Source: JABWAN01 sp041918175 (GTDB taxonomy: Bacteria; Zhuqueibacterota; Zhuqueibacteria; Zhuqueibacterales; Zhuqueibacteraceae). Taken from it: DNA of 64,000 nucleotides. Positions within the stretch are counted from its first letter, which is position 1. Each line of letters starts with the position of its first letter. The position numbers were made by a program, and so were the translations under genes. The notes below the pieces were generated by a model. That model ran no database searches and was not told where the DNA came from. It saw only the letters and a list, made by a program, of their open reading frames with translations. Of the stretch, positions 17,952-26,285 are shown one piece after another. The stretch is from assembly GCA_041918175.1 (NCBI GenBank), contig JAYRWE010000120.1:6248-70247 (forward strand), read 5' to 3'.

Positions 17952-20348
17952 ATGTTCAAAAACTACTTGCTCACCACGCTGCGCAAACTCAATCGTCAGA
18001 AAAATCATACGCTCTTCAACGTGTTCGGCCTCGCGCTCGGCATGGCATGCTGCATTTTTATTTTTATGATCATTCAACACGAGACGAGTTTTGAGCGCTT
18101 TCATGCCAAACACGAGCGCATCTATCGCATCGTCACCGACGAGCGCATGAACGAAATCGTCAGTTCGACCATGGGCACGCCGATACCGATGGTTGCCGCG
18201 TTGCGCACGGATTTCCCGCAACTCGAAAAAGCCACGGCCGTTTTCGGCAATTACTCCGCCCTGTTCGCGATCACGCGCGCAGATCAAACCGTGGCGCGTT
18301 TTCAAGAAGAAGACGTCGTTGCGTTTGCTGAGCCGGAGTTTTTTGAGATGTTCGATTTTCCGTGGCTGGCCGGCGATCCCAAAAGTTTGAGCGAGCCCAA
18401 CAACGTGGCGCTCACCGAAGACGCGGCCAAGAAATTTTTTGGCGAAGCCGACCCGTTGGGGCAAACGATTCTGATGGACAATGAAATCGCGCTGAAAGTC
18501 ACGGGCGTGATGAAAGAATTTCCGCGCAACACCGATCTCCGCTTTCAGCAGATCGTCTCGTGGAAAACGCTGCCGCAAACCGGTTGGAACGTGGAAAGTT
18601 GGACGAACCTCACTTCCAATGTGAATACGTTCGTGTTGTTGCCGCCACATCATGACGCCCTGGAAATGCAAAGTCAAATGCCGGCATTCAAAAACAAATA
18701 TCTTCCCGACGCGAATGACGGCAACAAGCGCATTCACCCTATGCAGCCGCTCAACGAGATGCATCACGACGCGAGTTACGGCAATTTCGGACAGCGCACC
18801 ACTGCGAAGAGCGTGTTGCTCGCACTGGGTTTTATCGGCGCGTTTCTGCTCCTTACGGCGTGCATCAATTTCATCAATATTGCCACGGCGCAGGCGCTCA
18901 CACGCGCCAAAGAAGTCGGCGTGCGCAAAGTGCTCGGCGCGTTCCGCTCGCAACTCGTCACGCAATATCTCGGCGAGACGTTTGTCATTACGTTGCTCGC
19001 AGCGTTGTTGGCAATCGTGCTGGTCGAGTTGTTGTTGCCGAGCGTCAATGCTTTGTTGGCGCTGGAACTGGTGTTTGCGCCGTTCGGCTCCTTTTCTCTT
19101 TTAACATTTATGACCGTGTTGCTTCTCGCCGTCAGTCTGCTTGCTGGTCTCTATCCTGCATTCGTGCTCTCGCGCTTCATGCCTGCGCGCGCAATCAAAA
19201 GCCAGGTGACAACCGCCAACAATCGCGGGCTGTTCTTGCGCCGCGGCTTGGTCGTATTGCAATTTCTCATCTCGCAAATGTTGATCATCGGCACGCTCGT
19301 GGTCACGCGGCAAATGGATTTCTTTCGCACAAAAGAAATGGGCTTTGATCAAACCGCCATCGTCACCGTGCCGTTGCCGGTGAATGAAGTCGCGAAGCTC
19401 CAAACTTTCCGCACGACGCTGCTGCAAGATAGTCGCATCAAAAACGTCGCGTGCAGCTTTTCCAGCGCAGCTTCGGGCAATTCGTGGGATACGAATCTGC
19501 GCCACACGTTGAACGGGCCGGAGGAGATCTTCAATACGGACCTGAAGCTGGCGGACGCGACTTATATCCCGACGTATGATTTGAAACTCATCGCGGGGCG
19601 AAACTATGCGCAAACGGACACAATCTTCGAATTGGTGGTGAATGAAACGTTCGCGCGAAAGCTCGGCCTCGCACCGCAAGAGATCATCGGCAAAACATTC
19701 AAACTCGGGCGCCGGCCCTATTTGCCCGTGGTCGGCGTGGTGAAAGATTTCCACACGCGGCCTTTGCAGGAAGCGATTCGTCCGTGCATGCTCGCTTCGA
19801 ATTGGCGCGGGTATTATGAAGCGAGCGTCAAGCTCGAAACCGCAAACATGAAAGAAGCGTTGGCGCACCTCGAGAAAGCGTGGAGCGCGGCGTTTCCGGA
19901 GTTTGTGTTCAGCTATCAATTTTTGGACGAGCGCATTGCCAATTTTTATGCGGAAGAGCAAAGGATGTCGCAACTCTTTCGCGTATTCGCCGGCATCGCC
20001 ATCTTCATCGGCTGCCTCGGTTTGTTCGGTTTGATTTCGTTTATGGCCGCGCAAAAGACGAAAGAGATCGGCGTGCGCAAAGTATTGGGCGCGTCCGTGC
20101 AACACATTCTGCTGCTTTTCAGCCGCGAGTTTGCCGTGCTCATCGGCGTTGCGTTCGTGCTCGCCGCGCCCATGGCTTATATCGTGATGCAAAATTGGTT
20201 GGAGAATTATCCCTATCGAATCGAAATCAATGCGGGCGTATTTGCGCTCGCGCTCGGCGTTACGCTCGTGATCGCCGCGGCCACCATCGGCTATCGCGCG
20301 TTCAAAGCCGCGGCCACGAATCCGGTGGAAGCGCTGCGATACGAGTAA
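17952..20348 (+). CDS. Permease P1: duplicated FtsX/MacB-type ABC permease
   Basis: 798 aa from ATG 17952 (GGAG 6 nt upstream; an in-frame ATG at 17892 would add 20 unlikely residues). First gene of the array. Topology as in P2. Loop 1 reads RAKEVGVRKVLGA, loop 2 KTKEIGVRKVLGA, and the end is NPVEALRYE. It is among the more divergent main-group members: the first periplasmic domain has NTDLRFQQI where others have NSHxxFDFL, and the second has VVKDFHTRPLQEAIRP. No ATPase is adjacent; its function in export or membrane remodelling is unknown. Confidence 0.9.
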   Translation: MFKNYLLTTLRKLNRQKNHTLFNVFGLALGMACCIFIFMIIQHETSFERFHAKHERIYRIVTDERMNEIVSSTMGTPIPMVAALRTDFPQLEKATAVFGNYSALFAITRADQTVARFQEEDVVAFAEPEFFEMFDFPWLAGDPKSLSEPNNVALTEDAAKKFFGEADPLGQTILMDNEIALKVTGVMKEFPRNTDLRFQQIVSWKTLPQTGWNVESWTNLTSNVNTFVLLPPHHDALEMQSQMPAFKNKYLPDANDGNKRIHPMQPLNEMHHDASYGNFGQRTTAKSVLLALGFIGAFLLLTACINFINIATAQALTRAKEVGVRKVLGAFRSQLVTQYLGETFVITLLAALLAIVLVELLLPSVNALLALELVFAPFGSFSLLTFMTVLLLAVSLLAGLYPAFVLSRFMPARAIKSQVTTANNRGLFLRRGLVVLQFLISQMLIIGTLVVTRQMDFFRTKEMGFDQTAIVTVPLPVNEVAKLQTFRTTLLQDSRIKNVACSFSSAASGNSWDTNLRHTLNGPEEIFNTDLKLADATYIPTYDLKLIAGRNYAQTDTIFELVVNETFARKLGLAPQEIIGKTFKLGRRPYLPVVGVVKDFHTRPLQEAIRPCMLASNWRGYYEASVKLETANMKEALAHLEKAWSAAFPEFVFSYQFLDERIANFYAEEQRMSQLFRVFAGIAIFIGCLGLFGLISFMAAQKTKEIGVRKVLGASVQHILLLFSREFAVLIGVAFVLAAPMAYIVMQNWLENYPYRIEINAGVFALALGVTLVIAAATIGYRAFKAAATNPVEALRYE

Positions 20349-20417
20349 AGCAAAGAGCCAAAAAGATAATGAGCCAAAGAGCCAAGCAACCAGCATCCAG
20401 TAACTAGGAATCAAACC
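20349..20417 (+). repeat. Spacer of type A (AGCCAA/AACCAG words)
   Basis: Between P1 and P2. Begins AAAGCAAAGAGCC, as in other spacers, with AGCCAA words, then AACCAG-like words and AGGAATC near the P2 start. Confidence 0.6.
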
Positions 20418-22850
20418 ATGCTCAAAAATTATCTCACCGTCGCGTTGCGCAATCTGCGCAAGCACAAAGGTTATTCTCTGCTCAATCTCGCCGGCCTCGC
20501 GATTGGCATGACGTGCTGTTTGCTCATCATGCTCTACGTGCAAGACGAGTTGAGCTATGACCGTTTTCATCCCAATGCAGAGCGCCTCTATCGTGTGTGC
20601 TTAGACGCCGGCGTCGGCGGGCAATTTATTCAAAGCGCAACGACCGCGGCGCCGATGTCGGCAACGCTGCTCCGCGAAGCGCCGGAAGTCGAAGCCGCGA
20701 TGCGTTTTTGGCGCGGCGGCCGCGTGCTCATTGGGTATGAAGAAAAACGTTTCTATGAAGAAAATTTTCTCTTTGCCGATTCGAGCGTCTTCACGGTTTT
20801 TGGCTACGCGCTGTTGACAGGCGATCCCCGCACGGCACTGACCGAGCCGAATAACGTCGTACTCACCTCGGAAGCGGCGCGAAAGTATTTCGGCGCGGAA
20901 AACCCTGTGGGCAAAGTGTTGCGCTATGACAATCGCCTCGACCTTAAAGTCACGGGCGTGCTCGCAACGCCGTCGCGCAATTCGCATCTGCGTTTCGATT
21001 TCTTGGCCGCACTGGCAACGCGTGAAGACAGTCGCAGCCCGGTTTGGATCAGCAACAATTACTATACGTATATCTTGCTGCGCCCCAATGCCGAGGCGCA
21101 ACAACTCACGGCAAAGTTTCCCGCACTCGTTAAAAAGCACGTTGCCCCGCAGATCGAACGCGCGCTCGGCAAAACGTTTGACGAGGCCGTGGCCGCGGGC
21201 GCAAAGTGGAACTATTTTCTGCAGCCGATCGCCAGCATCTATCTGCACTCGGGCAATCTCGGTTATGAAATCGGCACGACCAGCGACGTGAAATACGTTT
21301 ATATTCTCGGCGCCATCGCGGGATTCATTTTGCTCATCGCGTGCATCAATTTCATGAACCTCGCCACCGCGCGCGCTTCGAAACGCGCGAAGGAAGTGGG
21401 CCTGCGCAAAGTGCTCGGCTCCGTGCGTGCGCAGCTCGTCAAACAATTTTTGGGCGAGTCGATGTTGCTCGCGTTCATGGCCATGTTGGTCGCGCTCACA
21501 TTGGTGGAATTGCTCTTGCCGAGTTTCAATCAGCTCGCGGGCAAAACGCTCGCGCTAACTTTTAATAACAGCCCCGCAGTGTTTGCGACGCTCACCGCGA
21601 TTATGTTGCTTGCGGGCGTGCTCGCGGGTTTGTATCCCGCGTTGGTGCTCTCCGCGTTTCAACCTGTGGCCGTGCTCAAAGGCGCGTTGCGCGGCGGCGC
21701 GAAAAATCCTTGGCTGCGCGGCGTGCTCGTGGTGGCGCAGTTTGCAATCTCCATCGTGCTGCTTGTAGGCACGGGCGTGGTGTTCGAGCAGTTGCGCTTC
21801 ATGCGGGAAAAAAATCTCGGCTTTCAAAAGGAGCAAGTCGTCGTGCTGCCGATTGAAACCGCGGCGGGCCAGGCCAAATTTGAAACATTGCGCGGCGAGT
21901 TGTTGCGCCATCCGCACGTCGTTTCCGTCGCGGCTTCGAGCAGCGTGCCCGGCCGCATGTTCGGCGACAACGCGCATCACGCGGAAGGCGCGCCGCCGGA
22001 AGTCGTGTATTCGCTGCAAACCCTTGGCGTGAGCTTCGATTATTTGAGCGCGATGGAAATTCCCCTCGTTGCGGGCCGCGGCTTCTCTTCGGCTTTTCCG
22101 ACGGATTCCATGAGTGCGTTCATCATCAATGAAACTGCGGCGCGCCATATAGGCTGGAATGCCGAGAGTGCAGTGGGCAAAACGTTAACGGCATTGGGCG
22201 GCACGCCGGACCAAAACGAAACGCGCACCGTCATCGGCGTGATCAAAGATTTTCACTTTGAAGCGCTGCACCTCGAAATCAAGCCGATGGTGATGGCGAT
22301 TCGGCCGACGTGGTTCAACAGCGTTTCCGTCCGCATTCGTCCGGAGAACATGTCTGCCACGCTCGGCTTTTTACAGGAGAAATGGCAAGCGTACGAGCCG
22401 GGTTATCCCTGGCGCTATGTTTTCCTCGATGAAGACTTTGGCCGTCTCTTTCAACGCGAAGAACGCTTGAGCCAAATCTTCGGCGTGTTTACGCTGCTTG
22501 CCATTTTCATCGCGTGCCTCGGCTTGTTCGGCCTCGCTTCGTTCATTGCGGAGCAGCGCACCAAAGAAATCGGCGTGCGCAAAGTGCTCGGCGCGACCGT
22601 GCAAAGCGTGGTGATGCTGCTCACCAAAGAATTCACGAAGCTCGTTGCGCTTGCGTTTATTATCGCCGTACCGGTAGCCTATTTCGTCATGAAAAACTGG
22701 CTGCAAGATTTCGCGTATCGCACGGACATGAATCCTTTGCTGTTTCTCGCAGCCGGAGTTTTGGCATTGATCATCGCATGGCTCACCGTGAGTTATCAAG
22801 CGCTCAGAGCCGCGCTCACGAATCCAGTAGAAGCGCTGCGGTATGAATAA
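20418..22850 (+). CDS. Permease P2: duplicated FtsX/MacB-type ABC permease (array reference)
   Basis: 810 aa. Predicted membrane spans at about 21-41, 294-314, 349-369, 390-412, 434-456, 688-710, 741-759 and 775-795. Periplasmic MacB_PCD-like domains lie between spans 1-2 (about 45-290) and 5-6 (about 458-685); each half ends with an FtsX domain. The cytoplasmic loop after span 2 reads RAKEVGLRKVLGS (323-335) and that after span 6 RTKEIGVRKVLGA (714-726). PCD1 contains KYFGAENPVGKVL, PCD2 VIGVIKDFHFEALHLEIKP. The C-terminus is NPVEALRYE. The family resembles the acidobacterial 'duplicated orphan permeases' (ADOP). AGGAATC lies upstream of the start. Confidence 0.93.
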   Translation: MLKNYLTVALRNLRKHKGYSLLNLAGLAIGMTCCLLIMLYVQDELSYDRFHPNAERLYRVCLDAGVGGQFIQSATTAAPMSATLLREAPEVEAAMRFWRGGRVLIGYEEKRFYEENFLFADSSVFTVFGYALLTGDPRTALTEPNNVVLTSEAARKYFGAENPVGKVLRYDNRLDLKVTGVLATPSRNSHLRFDFLAALATREDSRSPVWISNNYYTYILLRPNAEAQQLTAKFPALVKKHVAPQIERALGKTFDEAVAAGAKWNYFLQPIASIYLHSGNLGYEIGTTSDVKYVYILGAIAGFILLIACINFMNLATARASKRAKEVGLRKVLGSVRAQLVKQFLGESMLLAFMAMLVALTLVELLLPSFNQLAGKTLALTFNNSPAVFATLTAIMLLAGVLAGLYPALVLSAFQPVAVLKGALRGGAKNPWLRGVLVVAQFAISIVLLVGTGVVFEQLRFMREKNLGFQKEQVVVLPIETAAGQAKFETLRGELLRHPHVVSVAASSSVPGRMFGDNAHHAEGAPPEVVYSLQTLGVSFDYLSAMEIPLVAGRGFSSAFPTDSMSAFIINETAARHIGWNAESAVGKTLTALGGTPDQNETRTVIGVIKDFHFEALHLEIKPMVMAIRPTWFNSVSVRIRPENMSATLGFLQEKWQAYEPGYPWRYVFLDEDFGRLFQREERLSQIFGVFTLLAIFIACLGLFGLASFIAEQRTKEIGVRKVLGATVQSVVMLLTKEFTKLVALAFIIAVPVAYFVMKNWLQDFAYRTDMNPLLFLAAGVLALIIAWLTVSYQALRAALTNPVEALRYE

Positions 22851-22996
22851 TTCGCGCTCCGAACACCTACGGCTAGGTTCAATGCAAATGATAACTGGTA
22901 TGCTGTTCGTACGCGGGATTGAATCTAGCCGGTGGTGATAAAACTCCCGGCCACGCATTGATTCTCAAACCCACATAGAATTTCGGAACTCACCAC

Positions 22997-25366
22997 ATGC
23001 TCTCCACTTATTTCCGCCTCGCGTGGCGCAATTTGCGCGCGAATAAAACCGTGACGCTGATCAATGTGTTCGGCCTTTCCATCGCCGTGGCGTGTTGCAT
23101 TGCCGTGTTTCTCTTTTTGCAAAATTATTGGACGCTCGACAATTTTCATGAGCACGGCGAGCGCATTTTCATGGTGGACTACGCCACCGAAATCGACGGC
23201 GAGAAACAATTTTGGGGCGATGCGCCGGCGCCTCTGGCGACAGCGCTGGCCGCGGACTTCCCGCAAGTCGAACGCGCCGTGCGCATGCAGCGCGAGGGCG
23301 TGAAACTCTTCAATCAAGAAAATGTCTTCAATGAAGTGCTCGTTTACGCGGACACCGGCTTCTTCGCGATGTTCACGTTTCCGCTGCAATACGGCGATCC
23401 CGCCGCGCTCAATGATCCGAATGCGATCATCTTGAGCGCGAACATGGCGCAAAAATATTTCGGCGAGGAAATGCCGATGGGACGCACGCTCACGATGATG
23501 ACCGACGAACAAGAGCGCAAGCAATTTATTGTGCAAGGCGTGGCGAAACCTTTTCCGACCAATGCCGGCTTTACGTTCAACCTGCTCACCGGCTATCACG
23601 TCGCGCACAAATCGCTGAAGGCGCAAGATTGGAAAATCGGCACGAGCAATTGCGTGTTTGTGCAACTGCGCCGGCCCGAAGATGCCGCGCAACTCGAGCC
23701 GCAAATGGCGCGGTATCTGGCGCCATTCAACGCCGGCAACCCCGAGGCCAACCTCACGGCGTTTGCGCTCGACAACCTGCGCCACCCAATGCCGGGCGCG
23801 TATGACGTCAACCGCCGGCCCGCGGAAGCGCCGCATCCCGTGCTTACGCTAATGTTCTCGCTCATCGCGTTGACGATGATGGCGCTGTCCTGCTTCAACT
23901 ATGTGAACATCTCGCTCGGCGGCGTGTCGCGGCGCTTGAAAGAAATCGGCATTCGCAAAGTCATGGGCGGCCAGCGCGAGCAAATCATCGCGCAATTCAT
24001 GTCGGAAAATTTGTTGCTCTGCTTCATCGCGCTGCTGCTCGGCCTCATGCTCACCGAGACGTTTCTCGTGCCGTTGCTCAACGCGAACTTTGTGCTGAAA
24101 ATAAAATTTTCGCTGCTGGAGAACGCGGGCTTGTGGCTGATGCTCGCGGGCTTGCTCGCGCTCACGGCGCTCGCTTCCGGCGCGTACCCCTCGCTCTACA
24201 TTTCATCATTCAAGCCCGTGGCGATTTTCACGGGCCGGCTGAAATTCTCCGGCAAAAATTTTCTGCGGCGCAGCTTGTTGGCCGTGCAATTTGCGCTGGC
24301 GTTTCTCGCGGTGATCATCACCGTGGTGCTGTTGAGCACGATTCGCGTGTGGGAAAAACTCACGTGGGGTTATGATCCAGGCCAAACGTTGGTGGTGCAG
24401 CTCAATGACAGCGCGCAGTACGAATTGTTGCGCAATGAAATTTTGAAGAACCCGAACGTTGTGCGCGTTACCGGTTCAGTGAATCATGTCGGGCAAGCCT
24501 GGCTGCCGGAAGTTTTTCAAATCGATGAGGCCAAACAAAAAGCTTCGCGTTATGACGTCGGCGCCGAGTATGCGGAAGCGGTCGGCTTGAATTTAGTGGC
24601 CGGACGTTTTTTCGATTCGAAGCGCCGCGTCGAAGATGAAAACGCCGTCGTGGTCAACGAAGCGCTGTTGCGCAAACAAGGCTGGACCGAGGCTGTGGGC
24701 AAACGCTTGCGCCTCGAGACGAAAGAATACACCATCATCGGCGTGGCCGGCGATTTCAAACTTTTCGCCACCGGCGCCACGCGGCCGGCGCTGTTCTTTC
24801 GCGCCGAAGAAAATGCGTTCGGCAATCTCGTCGTGCGCTTTGCTCCCGGCCGCGGCAAGCAAGTCGCTGCGCAAATCGAGCAAGACTGGCAGCGGCTTTT
24901 TCCCGGCACGCCGGTCAATCATTTTTTTCAAGCTGAAGTTTTCGACGGTTTCTATAAGACGTTTCATAAACTGTCCAATAGTTTCGGTTACATTGCCGGA
25001 CTCGCTTTGGTGATTGCGTGCATGGGGTTGTACGGCTTGGCCGCGCAGCATTTCGCCCGGCGCTTGAAAGAAGTCGGCGTGCGCAAAATGCTCGGCGCTT
25101 CGGTCGCGCAAATTCTGTTGCTGATCAACCGCGAGTTTATGTTTCTGCTCGTAGGCGCCGGCGCGTTTGCGACCCTATTGAGTTTTGCCGGCACGCGTCT
25201 TTTGCTGCAACAAGCGGAACGCTTTGTCGGAAGCTACATGCCTGGCCTCGGCCCGTTTCTGTTGGCGAATTTGATTGTGCTCCTCACCGCCGCGCTTGCG
25301 ATTGGCAAGCAATCATGGAATGTGACGAGAGTGAATCCTTCGGAGATGTTGCGAAACACGGAATGA
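22997..25366 (+). CDS. Permease P3: divergent FtsX/MacB-type permease (P3/P12 type)
   Basis: 789 aa, same eight-span plan as P2 but a different sequence type shared with P12. The segment after span 2 is CFNYVNISLGG rather than CINFMNLATAR, loop 1 is RLKEIGIRKVMGG, loop 2 RLKEVGVRKMLGA, and PCD2 has GVAGDFKLFATGATRP in place of VVKDFHF. The protein ends NPSEMLRNTE, the only member lacking the ALRYE/ALRCE-like tail. The 146-nt upstream spacer does not carry the array words. It is followed by an antisense toxin-antitoxin pair. Confidence 0.9.
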   Translation: MLSTYFRLAWRNLRANKTVTLINVFGLSIAVACCIAVFLFLQNYWTLDNFHEHGERIFMVDYATEIDGEKQFWGDAPAPLATALAADFPQVERAVRMQREGVKLFNQENVFNEVLVYADTGFFAMFTFPLQYGDPAALNDPNAIILSANMAQKYFGEEMPMGRTLTMMTDEQERKQFIVQGVAKPFPTNAGFTFNLLTGYHVAHKSLKAQDWKIGTSNCVFVQLRRPEDAAQLEPQMARYLAPFNAGNPEANLTAFALDNLRHPMPGAYDVNRRPAEAPHPVLTLMFSLIALTMMALSCFNYVNISLGGVSRRLKEIGIRKVMGGQREQIIAQFMSENLLLCFIALLLGLMLTETFLVPLLNANFVLKIKFSLLENAGLWLMLAGLLALTALASGAYPSLYISSFKPVAIFTGRLKFSGKNFLRRSLLAVQFALAFLAVIITVVLLSTIRVWEKLTWGYDPGQTLVVQLNDSAQYELLRNEILKNPNVVRVTGSVNHVGQAWLPEVFQIDEAKQKASRYDVGAEYAEAVGLNLVAGRFFDSKRRVEDENAVVVNEALLRKQGWTEAVGKRLRLETKEYTIIGVAGDFKLFATGATRPALFFRAEENAFGNLVVRFAPGRGKQVAAQIEQDWQRLFPGTPVNHFFQAEVFDGFYKTFHKLSNSFGYIAGLALVIACMGLYGLAAQHFARRLKEVGVRKMLGASVAQILLLINREFMFLLVGAGAFATLLSFAGTRLLLQQAERFVGSYMPGLGPFLLANLIVLLTAALAIGKQSWNVTRVNPSEMLRNTE

Positions 25367-25396
25367 GCGGAAGCGCATGGTGGCCTTACGCAAGGC

Positions 25397-25816
25397 CTAC
25401 TGCGTTAAAAACTCATCGATGATTTCTTGAATAAGAAAAGGAAGGTTGTTTCGGTCAAAATGAATATGCGGCGTGGGGATGCGATGATGCTTGATATCGG
25501 GATGGATATGTTTGTGATGCGGATGGTTGGGTTGCAAAGAAGGATCGTTGGGATGCGGTTGATCGTCGTACCAGTATTGTTTGTCGCGGCTGCGATAGAC
25601 CTCATAGCTGTAGGTCTTAATGCGGTTTCTGCGAAAATCAATTAGCTCTATGATATTGAGCCGGACTTCCTTCTCGAAGAAAATAGAGCCGGTAATTTCA
25701 CTCACATGCGGGCCGAACCGCTTCAGAACAAGCGTCGAGTACAGTATTTGTGGATACTGATTCGACAGGCTGTAAATGAAATTTTCGTACGCCGAAATCG
25801 AATCGAGTGAAGACAT
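25397..25816 (-). CDS. TumE-like toxin (DUF6516 family)
   Basis: A 139-aa protein on the strand opposite to the permeases. The central ITGSIFFEKEVRLNIIELID followed by KTYSYEVYRSRDKQYWYDDQ and NHPHHKHIHPDI matches the pattern of TumE/DUF6516 toxins ('l.g...f.dgs.L...E......rY.y.......l.rydn.PHH......PHHkH'). The His-rich PHHKH segment is the family's most recognisable feature. It lies 14 nt after the TumA-like gene, in the usual antitoxin-first order. Toxic mode is not established from sequence. Confidence 0.75.
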   Translation of the reverse strand: MSSLDSISAYENFIYSLSNQYPQILYSTLVLKRFGPHVSEITGSIFFEKEVRLNIIELIDFRRNRIKTYSYEVYRSRDKQYWYDDQPHPNDPSLQPNHPHHKHIHPDIKHHRIPTPHIHFDRNNLPFLIQEIIDEFLTQ

Positions 25817-25830
25817 AACGAGAATCGGCT

Positions 25831-26109
25831 TTACACGTGCACGAGAAAATCTTCTTCAACCGTGTCCACCAGCGGCAACGCGGTCAACACCTCGGCGAGT
25901 CTTTGTTTGTACTCCGCCAAGCGGTCGAGCTTGATTTCATAAAGTCCGGCCCAATTCTGGAAATCCCAATGCTCTTCCAGCTTGCCGGCTTTATAGAGTT
26001 TATGAAAGTAAGGCGAGAGCAGCCGATATTTTTTTTCGTATTCCAAAATCTTCGGCTCGATGCCCTGCAAATCTTCAATGATTTCGTTTAAAGGAATTTC
26101 GTTATTCAT
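25831..26109 (-). CDS. TumA-like antitoxin
   Basis: A 92-aa protein. ATG 26109 is chosen because AGGAG sits 8 nt upstream; an in-frame ATG at 26169 would add 20 unlikely residues. It is helical and acidic, with YEKKYRLLSPYFHKLYKAGK and DFQNWAGLYEIKL, matching the 'YEkkYg..s..f...y..G.l.dd.df.eWaglye' signature of antitoxins paired with TumE. It directly precedes the toxin gene. The pair interrupts the array between P3 and P4 and is read convergently with P3. Confidence 0.72.
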   Translation of the reverse strand: MNNEIPLNEIIEDLQGIEPKILEYEKKYRLLSPYFHKLYKAGKLEEHWDFQNWAGLYEIKLDRLAEYKQRLAEVLTALPLVDTVEEDFLVHV

Positions 26110-26184
26110 ATTCAGTTCTCCTGACAAATTCTGTTGATTCAATATAGCGTTTAAAAGCAAAAAGACCAATTTTTTGTGAGCAAA

Positions 26185-26243
26185 GTGCAGAGAGCATAGC
26201 GCATAGCGTTCTTGCCAAGCGCTATGCCCTCTGCTCTGTGCAA
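26185..26243. repeat. Hairpin spacer of type B upstream of P4
   Basis: GTGCAGAGAGCATAGCGC on the left faces GCGCTATGCCCTCTGCTCTG on the right across an 18-nt centre, an imperfect inverted repeat of the purine-rich word family that also flanks P12/P13 and the small genes at 52 kb. It separates tumA-like and P4 genes, which are divergent. Confidence 0.6.
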
Positions 26244-26258
26244 CAATTGACTTCGGAT

Positions 26259-26279
26259 CTCGGACAAAAGACTTCGGAC
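26259..26279 (+). repeat. Type C word CTCGGACAAAAGAC, copy 1
   Basis: A 21-nt word ending 6 nt before the P4 start; 20 of 21 positions match copy 2 at 61183-61203, which ends 5 nt before the P18 start. Confidence 0.65.
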
Positions 26280-26285
26280 TTTACC

